A stretch of 64,000 bases of DNA from QANA01 sp963665505 (GTDB lineage Bacteria > Bacillota > Clostridia > Christensenellales > Christensenellaceae). Under the pieces are notes generated by a model, which had not been told where the DNA came from, ran no database searches, and was given only the letters and a program-made list of their open reading frames with translations. Position numbers and translations under genes: made by a program. This document shows, piece after piece, positions 52,100 through 60,602 of the stretch; position 1 is the first letter of the stretch; each line of letters starts with the position of its first letter. The DNA lies in NCBI GenBank assembly GCA_963665505.1, contig OY762275.1, forward strand, positions 1 to 64,000, given 5' to 3'.

Positions 52100-52394
52100 G
52101 AACGATAGCATCAGATTGATCGATTTATATAGTAAATCCGTACGCGGAAATATATCCATCAAGCTTATCTGCTTGCGGGAAAATGTCTACAGCGTGATTA
52201 TACTATTTACTGTTCATGGAAACAAGTCAATTAACGAACTTCCGAGAAGCACCCACCGCCCTGACGGAATACGACCACACAACGTCATGTGGGTGTGCCA
52301 CTCTGTCCGGCGGCTGGTTGAAAAGGTCACCATCTGCGAGGACAAATTCACGATAGAATTCAAGTCCGGCGTAACTGTGGATGTAAATGAATAA
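52096..52394 (+). pseudogene. Serine recombinase 3' end, copy C
   Basis: The 3' part reads LVEKVTICEDKFTIEFKSGV then TVDVNE and TAA at 52392-52394, the recombinase C-terminus. Relative to copy B it has an extra piece (GACCACACAACGTCATGTGG and neighbours) near 52278. The upstream 165 nt are nearly identical to copy B. Only the 3' end is present. Confidence 0.78.
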
Positions 52395-52408
52395 GGTTGA
52401 AAACGAAC

Positions 52409-52441
52409 GAGGCACTCTACGAATTATACGTAGGGTGCCTT
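52409..52441 (+). terminator. Terminator after recombinase copy C
   Basis: AGGCACTCTACG, loop AATTATA, CGTAGGGTGCCT followed by TGCTCTCAT: a 12-bp stem with one G-U-type pair. Confidence 0.65.
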
Positions 52442-52459
52442 GCTCTCATATCTTGAACA

Positions 52460-53443
52460 TTAATCTTCTAATCCTAAGACTATGTCTTTAATTTCATCTA
52501 CGCCAGAGCACAAACTATCAATTGATTCACTTATTCTCTCAAGACATTCCACATAATTTTCAATTTTTGAATCATGCTCATCTATTTGGAGTTCCATGCG
52601 ATTCTCCATCTCCTTAAGAAGTTGATACAAATAATCGAAATTACCCTGAATCTCACGTTGTTGAGAAATTATGTATTGGAGTTTGCGACCGTACATCTTT
52701 TCAATTTGCTTTATATTCTGCTTTGCCCTGTGGAAATAACCAAAATAGAGTTTGGAAACCTTTATGCTAAGCATTTCCAACTTTGAATACTCGTCATTCA
52801 AACCATTTATTTTATCATATATATAATTTGCCATGTTTTTGCCATCAGTTTCATAATTACTCAAATACTCTTTGCACCATAAATCCGGATTAAAGTTAAA
52901 TATGTCATGTACGTTTACATACCTACAATTAATCGGGATGCTGTTATCCCTGATATAACTCTCAATTATTTCGGTTATTGATTTTGATAATTTCGAATAT
53001 AGCTCGAGAAAGATATTTTCTATTTCAAGCTCTTTTGCATCGAATTTTATTCCACGTTGTTTAATATACGGAGCAATTTCCTCTTTCTCCATGTTTTCAG
53101 TACGACTTGTAAAAACCTGAAATGAAATAATTGCTCGTTCTGTTGCATCATAATCTAACGTCTTTTCTTTTAAAGTAGCTTTAAAAAAGCCATGAACTCG
53201 TTGTAGATTGAGGTAAATTTCAATACGATCTTGGAGTTTATCTTCAATTTTGTTGCTCATATAATTCATATAGATGCCTGCAAAAAATAGAAACAAAGCA
53301 TAAACAGACGCAGCAATAAATGTATCACTTTTGTCTTGAAGAGAAAAATAGTAAAACACTGCACCTATTGAAACAGAAATAACAACGATTGCTAAAATCC
53401 TTTTGTAGTTTCTCTCAAACCATCCTATCGCCTTGAAATCCAT
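52460..53443 (-). CDS. Membrane-anchored coiled-coil protein, unknown
   Basis: A 327-residue protein with two membrane segments near the N-terminus (ILAIVVISVSIGAVFYYFSL and FIAASVYALFLFFAGIYMNY). The rest is cytoplasmic, long alpha helix with coiled-coil character, especially 230-327 (MYGRKLQYIISQQREIQGNF, ENRMELQIDEHDSKIENYVE). I do not recognise the family. It is the only cargo between the 35-bp repeats. AT-rich, unlike rlmD and neighbours. Possible membrane-linked defence effector by position only. Confidence 0.6.
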   Translation of the reverse strand: MDFKAIGWFERNYKRILAIVVISVSIGAVFYYFSLQDKSDTFIAASVYALFLFFAGIYMNYMSNKIEDKLQDRIEIYLNLQRVHGFFKATLKEKTLDYDATERAIISFQVFTSRTENMEKEEIAPYIKQRGIKFDAKELEIENIFLELYSKLSKSITEIIESYIRDNSIPINCRYVNVHDIFNFNPDLWCKEYLSNYETDGKNMANYIYDKINGLNDEYSKLEMLSIKVSKLYFGYFHRAKQNIKQIEKMYGRKLQYIISQQREIQGNFDYLYQLLKEMENRMELQIDEHDSKIENYVECLERISESIDSLCSGVDEIKDIVLGLED

Positions 53444-53500
53444 AAATATTCCTCACCACACTAGCTTATATTGAAATTCCCAAAATACACTTTTTAACCA

Positions 53501-53620
53501 ACATCCAACCTGACCACACAACCTCATCAAAATCTAAAAAACATCTAAATCGACCACTCGCGAACCCATGTTATCTAAATCGACCACTCGTCAAACACTG
53601 ACATCTAAATCGCTCTGTCG
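53501..53620. repeat. 30-nt-period repeat, four units
   Basis: Units start at 53501 (ACATCCAACCTGACCACACA), 53541 (ACATCTAAATCGACCACTCG), 53571 (TTATCTAAATCGACCACTCG) and 53601 (ACATCTAAATCGCTCTGTCG), at intervals of 40, 30 and 30 nt. The core is 20 nt with 10 nt of variable sequence between. This is the best-preserved array, next to the att repeat at the rlmD 3' end. Not a CRISPR: spacers are far too short. Confidence 0.75.
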
Positions 53621-53705
53621 CGTTTAAAATCATGCCTTTGGACTTGTTCCCACGGAGCGATAATTTTGCGATTTTCACACTTCGGTTCTTTTCTCTCAAA
53701 CCTCG

Positions 53706-53732
53706 AAAAGCCCTTATTTACTGGACTTTTCA
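53706..53732 (-). terminator. Hairpin downstream of rlmD
   Basis: Minus strand GAAAAGTCCAGTAAATAAGGGCTTTTC: AAAAG(T)CC pairs with GG(G)CTTTT, a weak stem followed by few Ts. Position right after the rlmD stop. Confidence 0.45.
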
Positions 53733-53737
53733 CACAC

Positions 53738-55090
53738 TCACTCTTTTACCCTTGACATCAATACTACCGTCTCAACGTGCGTCGTCTGGGGGAAAAGATC
53801 CACCGGCTGCACAGCCCGGACGGCATAGCCTCCTGCCGTCAATTTTTTAAGGTCACGTGCAAGCGTTGCCGGGTCGCAGGAGATATAAACGATCTTCTCC
53901 GGCGCACTGGCCAGCAGCGCGGCAACCACGGCGGCATCCGCGCCCCGGCGGGGTGGGTCCAGAATCGCAACGTCGATCTTGGGTTCTTTTTTCATGACCG
54001 CCGCCATTCCCTGCTTTGCGTCCGCGTAGATAAATTCCACATTTGATATCGCATTGCACGCGGCGTTGCGGCGCGCATCTTCCACGGCGGCTTTTACGAT
54101 CTCCACACCGTATACATAAGCCGCCCGCCGCGCCGCCTGCAGGCTGATCGTCCCGGCCCCGCAGTAGAGGTCCACCACTCTGTCTGTCTTGGAAAGGCCC
54201 GCAAGATCAAGTGTGGCCTTATATAATAACTCGGCGCCCTTATGATTGACCTGCAAAAACGTCTTGGCGGAAACTTCAAACGCCAGCCCGTTGATATCTT
54301 CCCGCAGCGCATCGCTGCCGAATAACACCCGTATAGGGCCTTGTAAAATATCGGCGCCCCGCTTCTTATTGATGCAGGCCACTATGCTTTTTATGTGTAA
54401 TTCCGCCGCGCAAAGCGCCGTTACCAGCGCATCCGCATGCGGCACGTTTTCACCGTTGATCACAAGGCCCACCATCAGATCGCCTTGGGAAGTCTGGCGG
54501 AACAGCAGGCGGCGCACAAGACCCCTGTGTGCCGCCGGGTCATAGGGCACGATAGAATATTTCTGCATCCATTCCTGCACGATTTTCAGCGCGGCGTTTG
54601 CCTCGTTGCTTTGTAAGAGGCAGGTATCTATGGGCAGCAGCGTGCCACTGCCCGCCACGAAATACCCGGCCTTAGGGCCGTCCTCCTCCCGTACGGGGAA
54701 GAGCGTTTTGTTCCGGTAACCAAGCGGCTCTCCCGCCGAGAGGACCGGCCGCACCGCCGCATCTATCCCGCCGATCTTTCGCAGGCAGTTTTCCACATGC
54801 TTCTGTTTATAGGCGAGCTGCCCGGCATACGAGAGGTGCTGCATGGTGCAACCCCCGCAGCGGGGAAAAAATGGACAGGGCGGCAACACGCGGTCCTCCG
54901 AACGGGAGAGCAGCCCTATCAGTTCCGCTTTCGCGCTCCTTTTTAAAAGCGCGGTGATCTTCACACGGGCGCGTTCGCCCATCAAAAGACCGGGCACGAA
55001 TACGACGACTCCTTCTATCCTGCCGATACCTGCTCCTTCCACCGAAAGATCGTCTGCGGTCATTTCGTATAGGCCGCCCTGTTCCAGCAT
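53738..55090 (-). CDS. rlmD: 23S rRNA (uracil-5-)-methyltransferase, RlmD/RumA family
   Basis: About 450 residues. A TRAM-like N-terminus (VEGAGIGRIEGVVVFVPGLL) is followed by the [4Fe-4S] cysteines (PCPFFPRCGGCTM, Cys72, 78, 81; the fourth in IDTCLLQ), the SAM-binding VVDLYCGAGTISLQAA, LDPPRRGAD, the nucleophile Cys in VYISCDPATLARDL and the catalytic Glu in HVETVVLM at the C-terminus. It methylates a uridine of 23S rRNA (U747 or U1939 type). The start ATG 55090 (MLEQGGLYEMTADD) has GGGAGGG upstream; the open frame begins at 55132. The 3' end is a known integration hot spot of mobile elements in Firmicutes and is so used here. Confidence 0.9.
   Translation of the reverse strand: MLEQGGLYEMTADDLSVEGAGIGRIEGVVVFVPGLLMGERARVKITALLKRSAKAELIGLLSRSEDRVLPPCPFFPRCGGCTMQHLSYAGQLAYKQKHVENCLRKIGGIDAAVRPVLSAGEPLGYRNKTLFPVREEDGPKAGYFVAGSGTLLPIDTCLLQSNEANAALKIVQEWMQKYSIVPYDPAAHRGLVRRLLFRQTSQGDLMVGLVINGENVPHADALVTALCAAELHIKSIVACINKKRGADILQGPIRVLFGSDALREDINGLAFEVSAKTFLQVNHKGAELLYKATLDLAGLSKTDRVVDLYCGAGTISLQAARRAAYVYGVEIVKAAVEDARRNAACNAISNVEFIYADAKQGMAAVMKKEPKIDVAILDPPRRGADAAVVAALLASAPEKIVYISCDPATLARDLKKLTAGGYAVRAVQPVDLFPQTTHVETVVLMSRVKE
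53745..53779. repeat. att-like direct repeat, 35 bp, within rlmD 3' end
   Basis: This copy covers the last codons of rlmD (HVETVVLMSRVK on the minus strand). It is repeated perfectly at 52065-52099, as a 23-bp core at 51443, and degenerate at 47609. Insertion at this point keeps the methyltransferase reading frame intact. Confidence 0.85.
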
Positions 55091-55187
55091 ACCTGTCCCT
55101 CCCCAATGATTTGGTTTTATTATAACATGCAATTGAGCGTAAACGGTATAGATGGTATAATGATTTTAATATGAGGAGAAAAGAAGC

Positions 55188-56435
55188 ATGAATGATACGC
55201 TTTTGATTTTGATCTGCGCGCTGTTGGGCATAAACCTGATTTTTTTGCTGCTCCTTCTTCTGCGGAAACCGGCGGACACGGCGGGCGTACTGCGCGAAGA
55301 GCTGCGCGCCTCGCGCATAGAAAACGGCAAGGAACAATCCAACATGCGGCAGGAGATCGCCACACAGCTGGACGGGCTGGGGCGTCGCTCCCTTGAGACG
55401 ACGGCCAAAATATCCGAGATCACCGCATCCAACCTGGAAAATATGCGCCTTACATTGGACCGCCGCCTGGAAGGGATGCGCGCCGAAAACGAAAAAAGCA
55501 TGCAGGAGATACGCCGCACGGTAGACAAAGAGCTTTCCGAGACAGTCTCGGCCGGACTGGACAATTCCTTCAAATCTGTCAGTACGCAGCTCGAACAGGT
55601 TTATAAAAGCATGGGCGAAATGCGCACGATGGCGGCCGATATTTCCGGCCTGAAAAACGTGCTTTCCAACGTCAAGAACCGCGGTACATGGGGCGAAGTG
55701 CAGCTTGGGGCGATCATGGAGGATATCCTGCTGCCCACCCAGTATGAGACCCAGTTCTCGGTCGGTGAAGGGCGCGAGCGGGTCGATTTTGCCGTCAAAC
55801 TGCCCGGCCAGGGCAGCGAGAACGTATATCTGCCCATCGATTCGAAATTCCCCATGGATCGGTATTTTGCGGTAGTGGAGGCCGAAAAACTTTCCGACCC
55901 GGCCATGCTGGCAGCGGCGAAAACAGACCTTATAAAAAGCGTGACCGAACAGGCCAAAAGTATCCGGAAGAAGTATATCTCTCCCCCGTATACAACAGAT
56001 TTTGCCGTATTATTCGTCCCCTCCGAAGGGATGTATTCCCTCCTTGCAGCCGAAGATATGGCTTACCGTCTCCAACGGGATGAAAAAGTCCTTCTGGCGG
56101 GACCTTCTACACTGGCAGCACTTTTGAACAGCCTGCAAATGGGGTTCCGTACATTGGCTGTGGAGAAGCAATCGGCTAATATCATGAAGTTGCTGTCCGC
56201 AATCAAAAAATCCTTCGGGATGTTTTCTAAAAATCTTGAATCTACCAAGAAAAGTATGCGCGCCGCCTCCAACAATCTCGAAAATGCGGCGGCCAGTTCC
56301 CGCGGCATCTTACAACGTTTGCGCACGGTGGAAGAAGCGGACATTTACGAGGCAAAAGCATTGCTGGCAGAAGATTATCCATCGGACGACCCAAAAGACA
56401 GCGATCCCAACGAAAGTACTAAAACAGAAGAATAA
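55188..56435 (+). CDS. rmuC: DNA recombination protein RmuC homologue
   Basis: A 415-residue protein: an N-terminal membrane segment (LLILICALLGINLIFLLLLL), a long coiled coil (about 35-130) and the RmuC core (SNVKNRGTWGEVQLGAIMED, LPIDSKFPMDRYFAVVEAEK, TDFAVLFVPSEGMYSLLAAE). RmuC limits DNA inversions in E. coli and has a nuclease-like fold; the PIDSKFPMDRY block includes its likely metal site. GAGGAG precedes ATG. Divergent from rlmD and followed by a strong terminator. Usual length for the family. Confidence 0.9.
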   Translation: MNDTLLILICALLGINLIFLLLLLLRKPADTAGVLREELRASRIENGKEQSNMRQEIATQLDGLGRRSLETTAKISEITASNLENMRLTLDRRLEGMRAENEKSMQEIRRTVDKELSETVSAGLDNSFKSVSTQLEQVYKSMGEMRTMAADISGLKNVLSNVKNRGTWGEVQLGAIMEDILLPTQYETQFSVGEGRERVDFAVKLPGQGSENVYLPIDSKFPMDRYFAVVEAEKLSDPAMLAAAKTDLIKSVTEQAKSIRKKYISPPYTTDFAVLFVPSEGMYSLLAAEDMAYRLQRDEKVLLAGPSTLAALLNSLQMGFRTLAVEKQSANIMKLLSAIKKSFGMFSKNLESTKKSMRAASNNLENAAASSRGILQRLRTVEEADIYEAKALLAEDYPSDDPKDSDPNESTKTEE

Positions 56436-56461
56436 AAAAGAGCCTTTCGGCTCTTTTTTTT
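56435..56461 (+). terminator. Terminator of rmuC
   Basis: AAAAAGAGCC, TTTC loop, GGCTCTTTTTTTT directly after the rmuC stop codon; a textbook intrinsic terminator. Confidence 0.93.
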
Positions 56462-56501
56462 CTTGCTTTATTTTACCTAAGGAATCAATCGGTGCATATA
56501 A

Positions 56502-56529
56502 AAAAAGGAAGGCAATTGCCTTCCTTTTT
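56502..56529 (-). terminator. Terminator of the 2-oxo acid dehydrogenase E1 gene
   Basis: A perfect 28-nt palindrome (AAAAAGGAAGGCAA and its complement) just beyond the stop of the minus-strand E1 gene, with T-run on the minus side; may work in both directions. Confidence 0.85.
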
Positions 56530-56539
56530 AGTTTAACGA

Positions 56540-59011
56540 TCAAACACCTTTTTCCGCTCTGCGGAGAAGTTCCGCTTTCCGGAAAGCAGGGTTACCTTCT
56601 CTTCCCTTCAGGGGAAGCAGTTTCTCGTTGATGGCATCGAGAATGTCATCGGACTGCACGAAGAAATATTGGTCATATTCGGAAGAAGGCGTTACCCAGT
56701 TTTTGGAACCCAGCACATACGGCGCGGCATCCAGATAGTCGAAGCAAAGTTCGGAGATCTTCGTCGCCATATCGTTCAGAATGCTGCCGCGTTCGCACGC
56801 TTCGCTTGCGAGCAAGATTTTGCCGGTCTTTTCGACTGACTTCGCAACCAATTCATAGTTGAATGGTACGATGCTGCGGGCATCTATGACTTCGGCATGT
56901 ACGCCATATTTCTCTTCCAGTTCCTTGGCCGCTTCCAAAGCAGTATACAAGGCCGGCCCAATCGTCAGGATGGTCACATCGTCGCCGCTTCTGCGGATTA
57001 CGGGTTCGCCAAGGGGCACTTCATAATATCCCTCGGGCACACCCTCTTTTACAAAGCGTTCGCCCATGCCGTAGATCTTCTGGCTTTCGAAAAACATGAC
57101 GGGGTCTGTCCCGGCAAGCGCCGCGTTCATCATGCCTTTCGCATCATAAGGCGTTACGGGGTAAACGACCTTGAGGCCGGGTATATGCGCACAAAGCGAC
57201 GTCCATTCCTGCGAGTGCTGCGCGCCGTACTTGGAACCGACGGATATGCGAACGACCACCGGCATCTTCAACACACCGCCGCTCATTGCCTGCCATTTGG
57301 AAAGCTGGTTGAACACTTCGTCGCCGCAACGGCCGATGAAGTCGCCGTACATGAGTTCTACAACGGCGCGGCCGCCGCACATACCGTAGCCTACCGCACT
57401 GCCTACGATGGCCGCCTCGGAAATAGGCGAATCGAACAGCCTGTGGCGCGGCACGGAATCGACCATATTGCGGGAAACTGCAAACGCGCCGCCCCAATAT
57501 GCAACATCTTCCCCGTAAAGCACCAGCGTAGGATCCACATAAAATTTATCAAAAATCGCTTCGAACAGACCATCGCGGATGCTGTACAGGCGGATCGCGG
57601 CGATTTCTTTGCCGTCTTTATCGTACGCATAACGGTTCTTCTTCGCGATCTGCTTTACACGCGGGTTCTCTTCTTTGGGGGTGAGAATCTCCGCCGGCCT
57701 GTCTTCCATTTTTTCGACATATCCGTTAGAGAACATGACGTCTTCGATCAGGTGCGGGGTCTTCTCCAAATCATAATACGGCGTAACGGCCGGATCTGAG
57801 GCAAGGCGGAAAATCATTTCGTTCCTTGCGATAACGGCGGCCTGTATATCTTCTATTTCTTTTTTTGTGCAAACGCCGGCTTCGACCAATTTCTTCGCAT
57901 ACGCGGGGATCGCATCCTGCGCTTCCCAGGCTTCGATCTCATCGGAAGAACGGTACGCGTTCACATCGGAAGGCGAATGGCCGCTGAAGCGATAGGTTAC
58001 CACGTCCAGCAGGACCGGACCATTTTCTTTGGCCAAAGGCAGTTTACGCGCATAGGCATCTATAACTGCCAGCGGATCGAACCCGTCCACGCGTTCCGCA
58101 TGGAGTTCTGTCGGGGATACGCCGGCGGCAAACCGCGCCAGCATGCCATACGCCATCGTTTCGCCCTTTAACTGGCCGCCCATACCGTAATGGTTGGACG
58201 CAAAGTTAAAGATGATGGGCAAGCCGCCCTTATTATAAGGCGCTTCCCAGAGTTCATGGTATTGGTCCATCGCGGAGAAGTTGATCCCTTCCCACACGGG
58301 GCCGCAGCCCAGGGAGCCGTCGCCCAGGTTGGCGATGACAACACCGTCTTTCTTATTGGATTTCTTATACAGCGCGGCACCTGCCGCAATACAGGCAGAC
58401 CCGCCGACAATCGCATTGTTCGGGTAAATACCGAACGGCTGGAAGAACGCGTGCATCGAGCCGCCCAGCCCCCGGAGAAACCCTGCCTCGCGGGCGAATA
58501 TCTCAGCCATCGCGCCGTACAGGAAAAAATTCCTTGCCATTTCTTTCACATCATTGTTGGGGCAATGTTCCTTTACAAGCCGATACAGCTCTCCGCCCAG
58601 GAAATTTTCCATGATCGAGATAAGCTGCTCATCTGAAAGCTTATAGATTGCCGAAAGGCCTTTGGCGATGATTTCGTTATGGCTCCTGTGGCTGCCAAAC
58701 GTAAAGTCATTCATCCCCAGATGGTATGCTTCGCCCACGGCGACAGCTTCCTGCCCGATAGAAAGGTGGGCAGGCCCCGGATATGTATAATTCTTCCCCG
58801 CATATTGCCCCTTCTGCTTTATATCCAAAAGCATGAGTTCAAATGTGCGTATCACGAACATATCGTGATAAATACGCAGGAAATCTTCTTTCGTATAGTT
58901 TTCTTTTTCTTCCTCAACCGTCTTGGAATACTGGTTTACAGGAATGTCGGCAAACGTTATCTTGCCGGGTTTGCGCATTTCGTTTGGGTCTACAAAAAGT
59001 GATCTAGGCAT
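56540..59011 (-). CDS. 2-oxo acid dehydrogenase E1, alpha and beta fused
   Basis: An 823-residue thiamine diphosphate-dependent dehydrogenase. Residues about 40-400 are the E1 alpha unit, with IANLGDGSLGCGPVWEGINF and NFASNHYGMGGQ as the ThDP/Mg site. Residues about 480-823 are the E1 beta unit (LVLYGEDVAYWGGAFAVSRN, FDSPISEAAIVGSAVGYG, SKYGAQHSQEWTSL, PGLKVVYPVTPYDAKGM). The two are usually separate genes. Decarboxylates pyruvate, acetoin or a branched-chain 2-oxo acid; the sequence does not settle which. E2 is directly upstream (26 nt) and E3 divergent. GGGAGG-type site precedes ATG. No lipoate-ligase gene seen. Confidence 0.85.
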   Translation of the reverse strand: MPRSLFVDPNEMRKPGKITFADIPVNQYSKTVEEEKENYTKEDFLRIYHDMFVIRTFELMLLDIKQKGQYAGKNYTYPGPAHLSIGQEAVAVGEAYHLGMNDFTFGSHRSHNEIIAKGLSAIYKLSDEQLISIMENFLGGELYRLVKEHCPNNDVKEMARNFFLYGAMAEIFAREAGFLRGLGGSMHAFFQPFGIYPNNAIVGGSACIAAGAALYKKSNKKDGVVIANLGDGSLGCGPVWEGINFSAMDQYHELWEAPYNKGGLPIIFNFASNHYGMGGQLKGETMAYGMLARFAAGVSPTELHAERVDGFDPLAVIDAYARKLPLAKENGPVLLDVVTYRFSGHSPSDVNAYRSSDEIEAWEAQDAIPAYAKKLVEAGVCTKKEIEDIQAAVIARNEMIFRLASDPAVTPYYDLEKTPHLIEDVMFSNGYVEKMEDRPAEILTPKEENPRVKQIAKKNRYAYDKDGKEIAAIRLYSIRDGLFEAIFDKFYVDPTLVLYGEDVAYWGGAFAVSRNMVDSVPRHRLFDSPISEAAIVGSAVGYGMCGGRAVVELMYGDFIGRCGDEVFNQLSKWQAMSGGVLKMPVVVRISVGSKYGAQHSQEWTSLCAHIPGLKVVYPVTPYDAKGMMNAALAGTDPVMFFESQKIYGMGERFVKEGVPEGYYEVPLGEPVIRRSGDDVTILTIGPALYTALEAAKELEEKYGVHAEVIDARSIVPFNYELVAKSVEKTGKILLASEACERGSILNDMATKISELCFDYLDAAPYVLGSKNWVTPSSEYDQYFFVQSDDILDAINEKLLPLKGREGNPAFRKAELLRRAEKGV

Positions 59012-59037
59012 TTTCTTCCTCCCTTATATGTATCAAA

Positions 59038-60279
59038 CTATTTCATTTGCATGAGTTCAAAATTTTCAAGATACAAGCATACCGTCTGCAGGAACTTGGC
59101 TGCCGGCGCCCCATCGATCGCGCGGTGATCGAACGTAAGGGAAAGCCCCATAGCCGGGTAGACCGTCTGGTCGGCTTTCATGCGATAAATAATTCCATCC
59201 ACGCCAAGTATACCCGTTTGCGGCGGGTTTATAATGGGCGTAAAGCTCTCTACTCCAAGGGAGCCAAGGTTGGTCACCGTAAAGGTACCGCAATTCAACA
59301 GATCGGGATTAATGTTCCCCGCCTTGGCTGCCGCAACGACGACTTTGAGTTCTTTGGAAATCCCGAGCAGCGAGCGGGTCTCGGCCATCGTGACCGCAGG
59401 CACCAGCAGGCCGCGGTCCGTATCGACCGCCACACCCACATTCACATGGTCAAACACCCGGAGCGTATCCTGCACGAGGTGTGCGTTCAGCGCGGGGAAA
59501 TCGGGCAGCACTTTAGAAACGGCGTGTACGAGCATATCGTTCAATGTAATGCCTTTGAATTCTTCGGTCATTACAGCCGCTTTGAATTTTTTACGCAGTT
59601 CGAGTATGGAGGTGGCATCAAAACTTGCATTCAGCGTAAGCTGCGGAATATCGCGCAGAGAAGAACCCATCGCACGCGCGATGACTTTGCGCACATTGGA
59701 TTGTTTCTTTTCCGTATAGGTGGTGCAAAAAACAGTCGCCGCCGCTCCTTCCGTCTTGGGCAACGCCGCTTGCGGGGACACAGCCGGCTTGTTCGCCGCC
59801 GTCTTTTCAATATCGGCCGCAACGATCCTGCCTTCGGGACCGGTCGGTGCGATGCCGGAAAAGTCTTCTACGCCCAGGCGTTTGGCAAATGTCCGCGCGC
59901 GCGGAGAAACAGGTGCGCCTGCGTTCGCCGGTGCGGGTGCGGTTTCCTGCACTACCGCGGGTGCGGCGGCCGGTTCAACGGAAGCTTCTGCCTGAGAGGT
60001 CTCTTTTTTGGGGGCGGCAGACTTTCTTTCATATTTTTCACCGGGTTCGCCTATGACACAAACATCCGCCAGGCATTCCACCACTTCGCCTTCCTCATAA
60101 AACCTGTCCAATAGTACGCCGGAAAATTCAGATTCCTGATCGATCGACGTTTTATCCGTTTCATAGGAAAAGAGAATATCTCCTTTGTTAACCGAATCCC
60201 CCACGTCCTTATGCCATGCTGTCAGCATACATTCAGTAACTGTTATGCCTATCTTAGGCATGATCACAACATTTGCCAT
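59038..60279 (-). CDS. Dihydrolipoamide acyltransferase E2 component
   Basis: About 413 residues with three domains. N-terminal lipoyl domain (residues 1-78) with the lipoyl Lys in YETDKTSIDQES (Lys43). Peripheral subunit-binding domain around 128-165 (SPRARTFAKRLGVEDFSGIA). C-terminal acyltransferase domain with TFDHRAIDGAPAAKFLQT (HxxxDG). An Ala/Pro-rich linker joins them. Passes the acyl group from E1 to CoA; part of the complex with the fused E1 and LpdA. ATG 60279 (MANVVIMPKIG) has GGGAGG; the frame begins at 60291. Promoter at 60392-60420. Confidence 0.9.
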   Translation of the reverse strand: MANVVIMPKIGITVTECMLTAWHKDVGDSVNKGDILFSYETDKTSIDQESEFSGVLLDRFYEEGEVVECLADVCVIGEPGEKYERKSAAPKKETSQAEASVEPAAAPAVVQETAPAPANAGAPVSPRARTFAKRLGVEDFSGIAPTGPEGRIVAADIEKTAANKPAVSPQAALPKTEGAAATVFCTTYTEKKQSNVRKVIARAMGSSLRDIPQLTLNASFDATSILELRKKFKAAVMTEEFKGITLNDMLVHAVSKVLPDFPALNAHLVQDTLRVFDHVNVGVAVDTDRGLLVPAVTMAETRSLLGISKELKVVVAAAKAGNINPDLLNCGTFTVTNLGSLGVESFTPIINPPQTGILGVDGIIYRMKADQTVYPAMGLSLTFDHRAIDGAPAAKFLQTVCLYLENFELMQMK

Positions 60280-60391
60280 ACTGCCTCCCATACAAATAAA
60301 AAATATATTCTTTGACAGCCAAAAGGAGCATGAGCAAAAACGCGTTGTGCCCTATGCACCCTTTAGCCCTTAAATAATCCTGCCTTCTTAA

Positions 60392-60420
60392 ATTGTATCG
60401 TTAAGGTGAAAAAATGTCAA
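60392..60420 (-). promoter_or_regulatory. Sigma-A promoter for the E2-E1 operon
   Basis: Minus strand TTGACA, 17 nt, TACAAT: near-consensus. The -10 ends 113 nt before the E2 start codon. Confidence 0.85.
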
Positions 60421-60484
60421 TGATGCGAAACCTATATCTACAGCCGTTCTCTTACCGCCCGTTGGAAACGGCGGGTGGTTTATG

Positions 60485-60513
60485 TTGACAAAGTTGCTTT
60501 GATATCCTAACAT
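60485..60513 (+). promoter_or_regulatory. Sigma-A promoter for lpdA
   Basis: Plus strand TTGACA, 17 nt, TAACAT, about 90 nt before the lpdA start. Preceded by a GC stem near 60449-60474 (ACCGCCCG/CGGGTGGT). Together with the minus promoter it occupies the 323-nt divergent gap; no other gene is seen there. Confidence 0.7.
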
Positions 60514-60602
60514 AAAGTAGGATTTAGGTCTCCCGCATTTTATTACATTGAAAAAACGGACGGGTTACCGCCCGAATTATTCTTTATTATAAGGAGTTTT
60601 AT

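Noticed and set aside
53501..53620. Possible CRISPR array
   Set aside because: Repeats are 20 nt with only 10-20 nt between and few units, with drifted sequence and no cas genes; they fit a protein-binding iteron array better.
59047..60114. Long plus-strand open frame opposite the E2 gene
   Set aside because: Shadow of the E2 acyltransferase; the translation is His/Arg-rich and has no domain.
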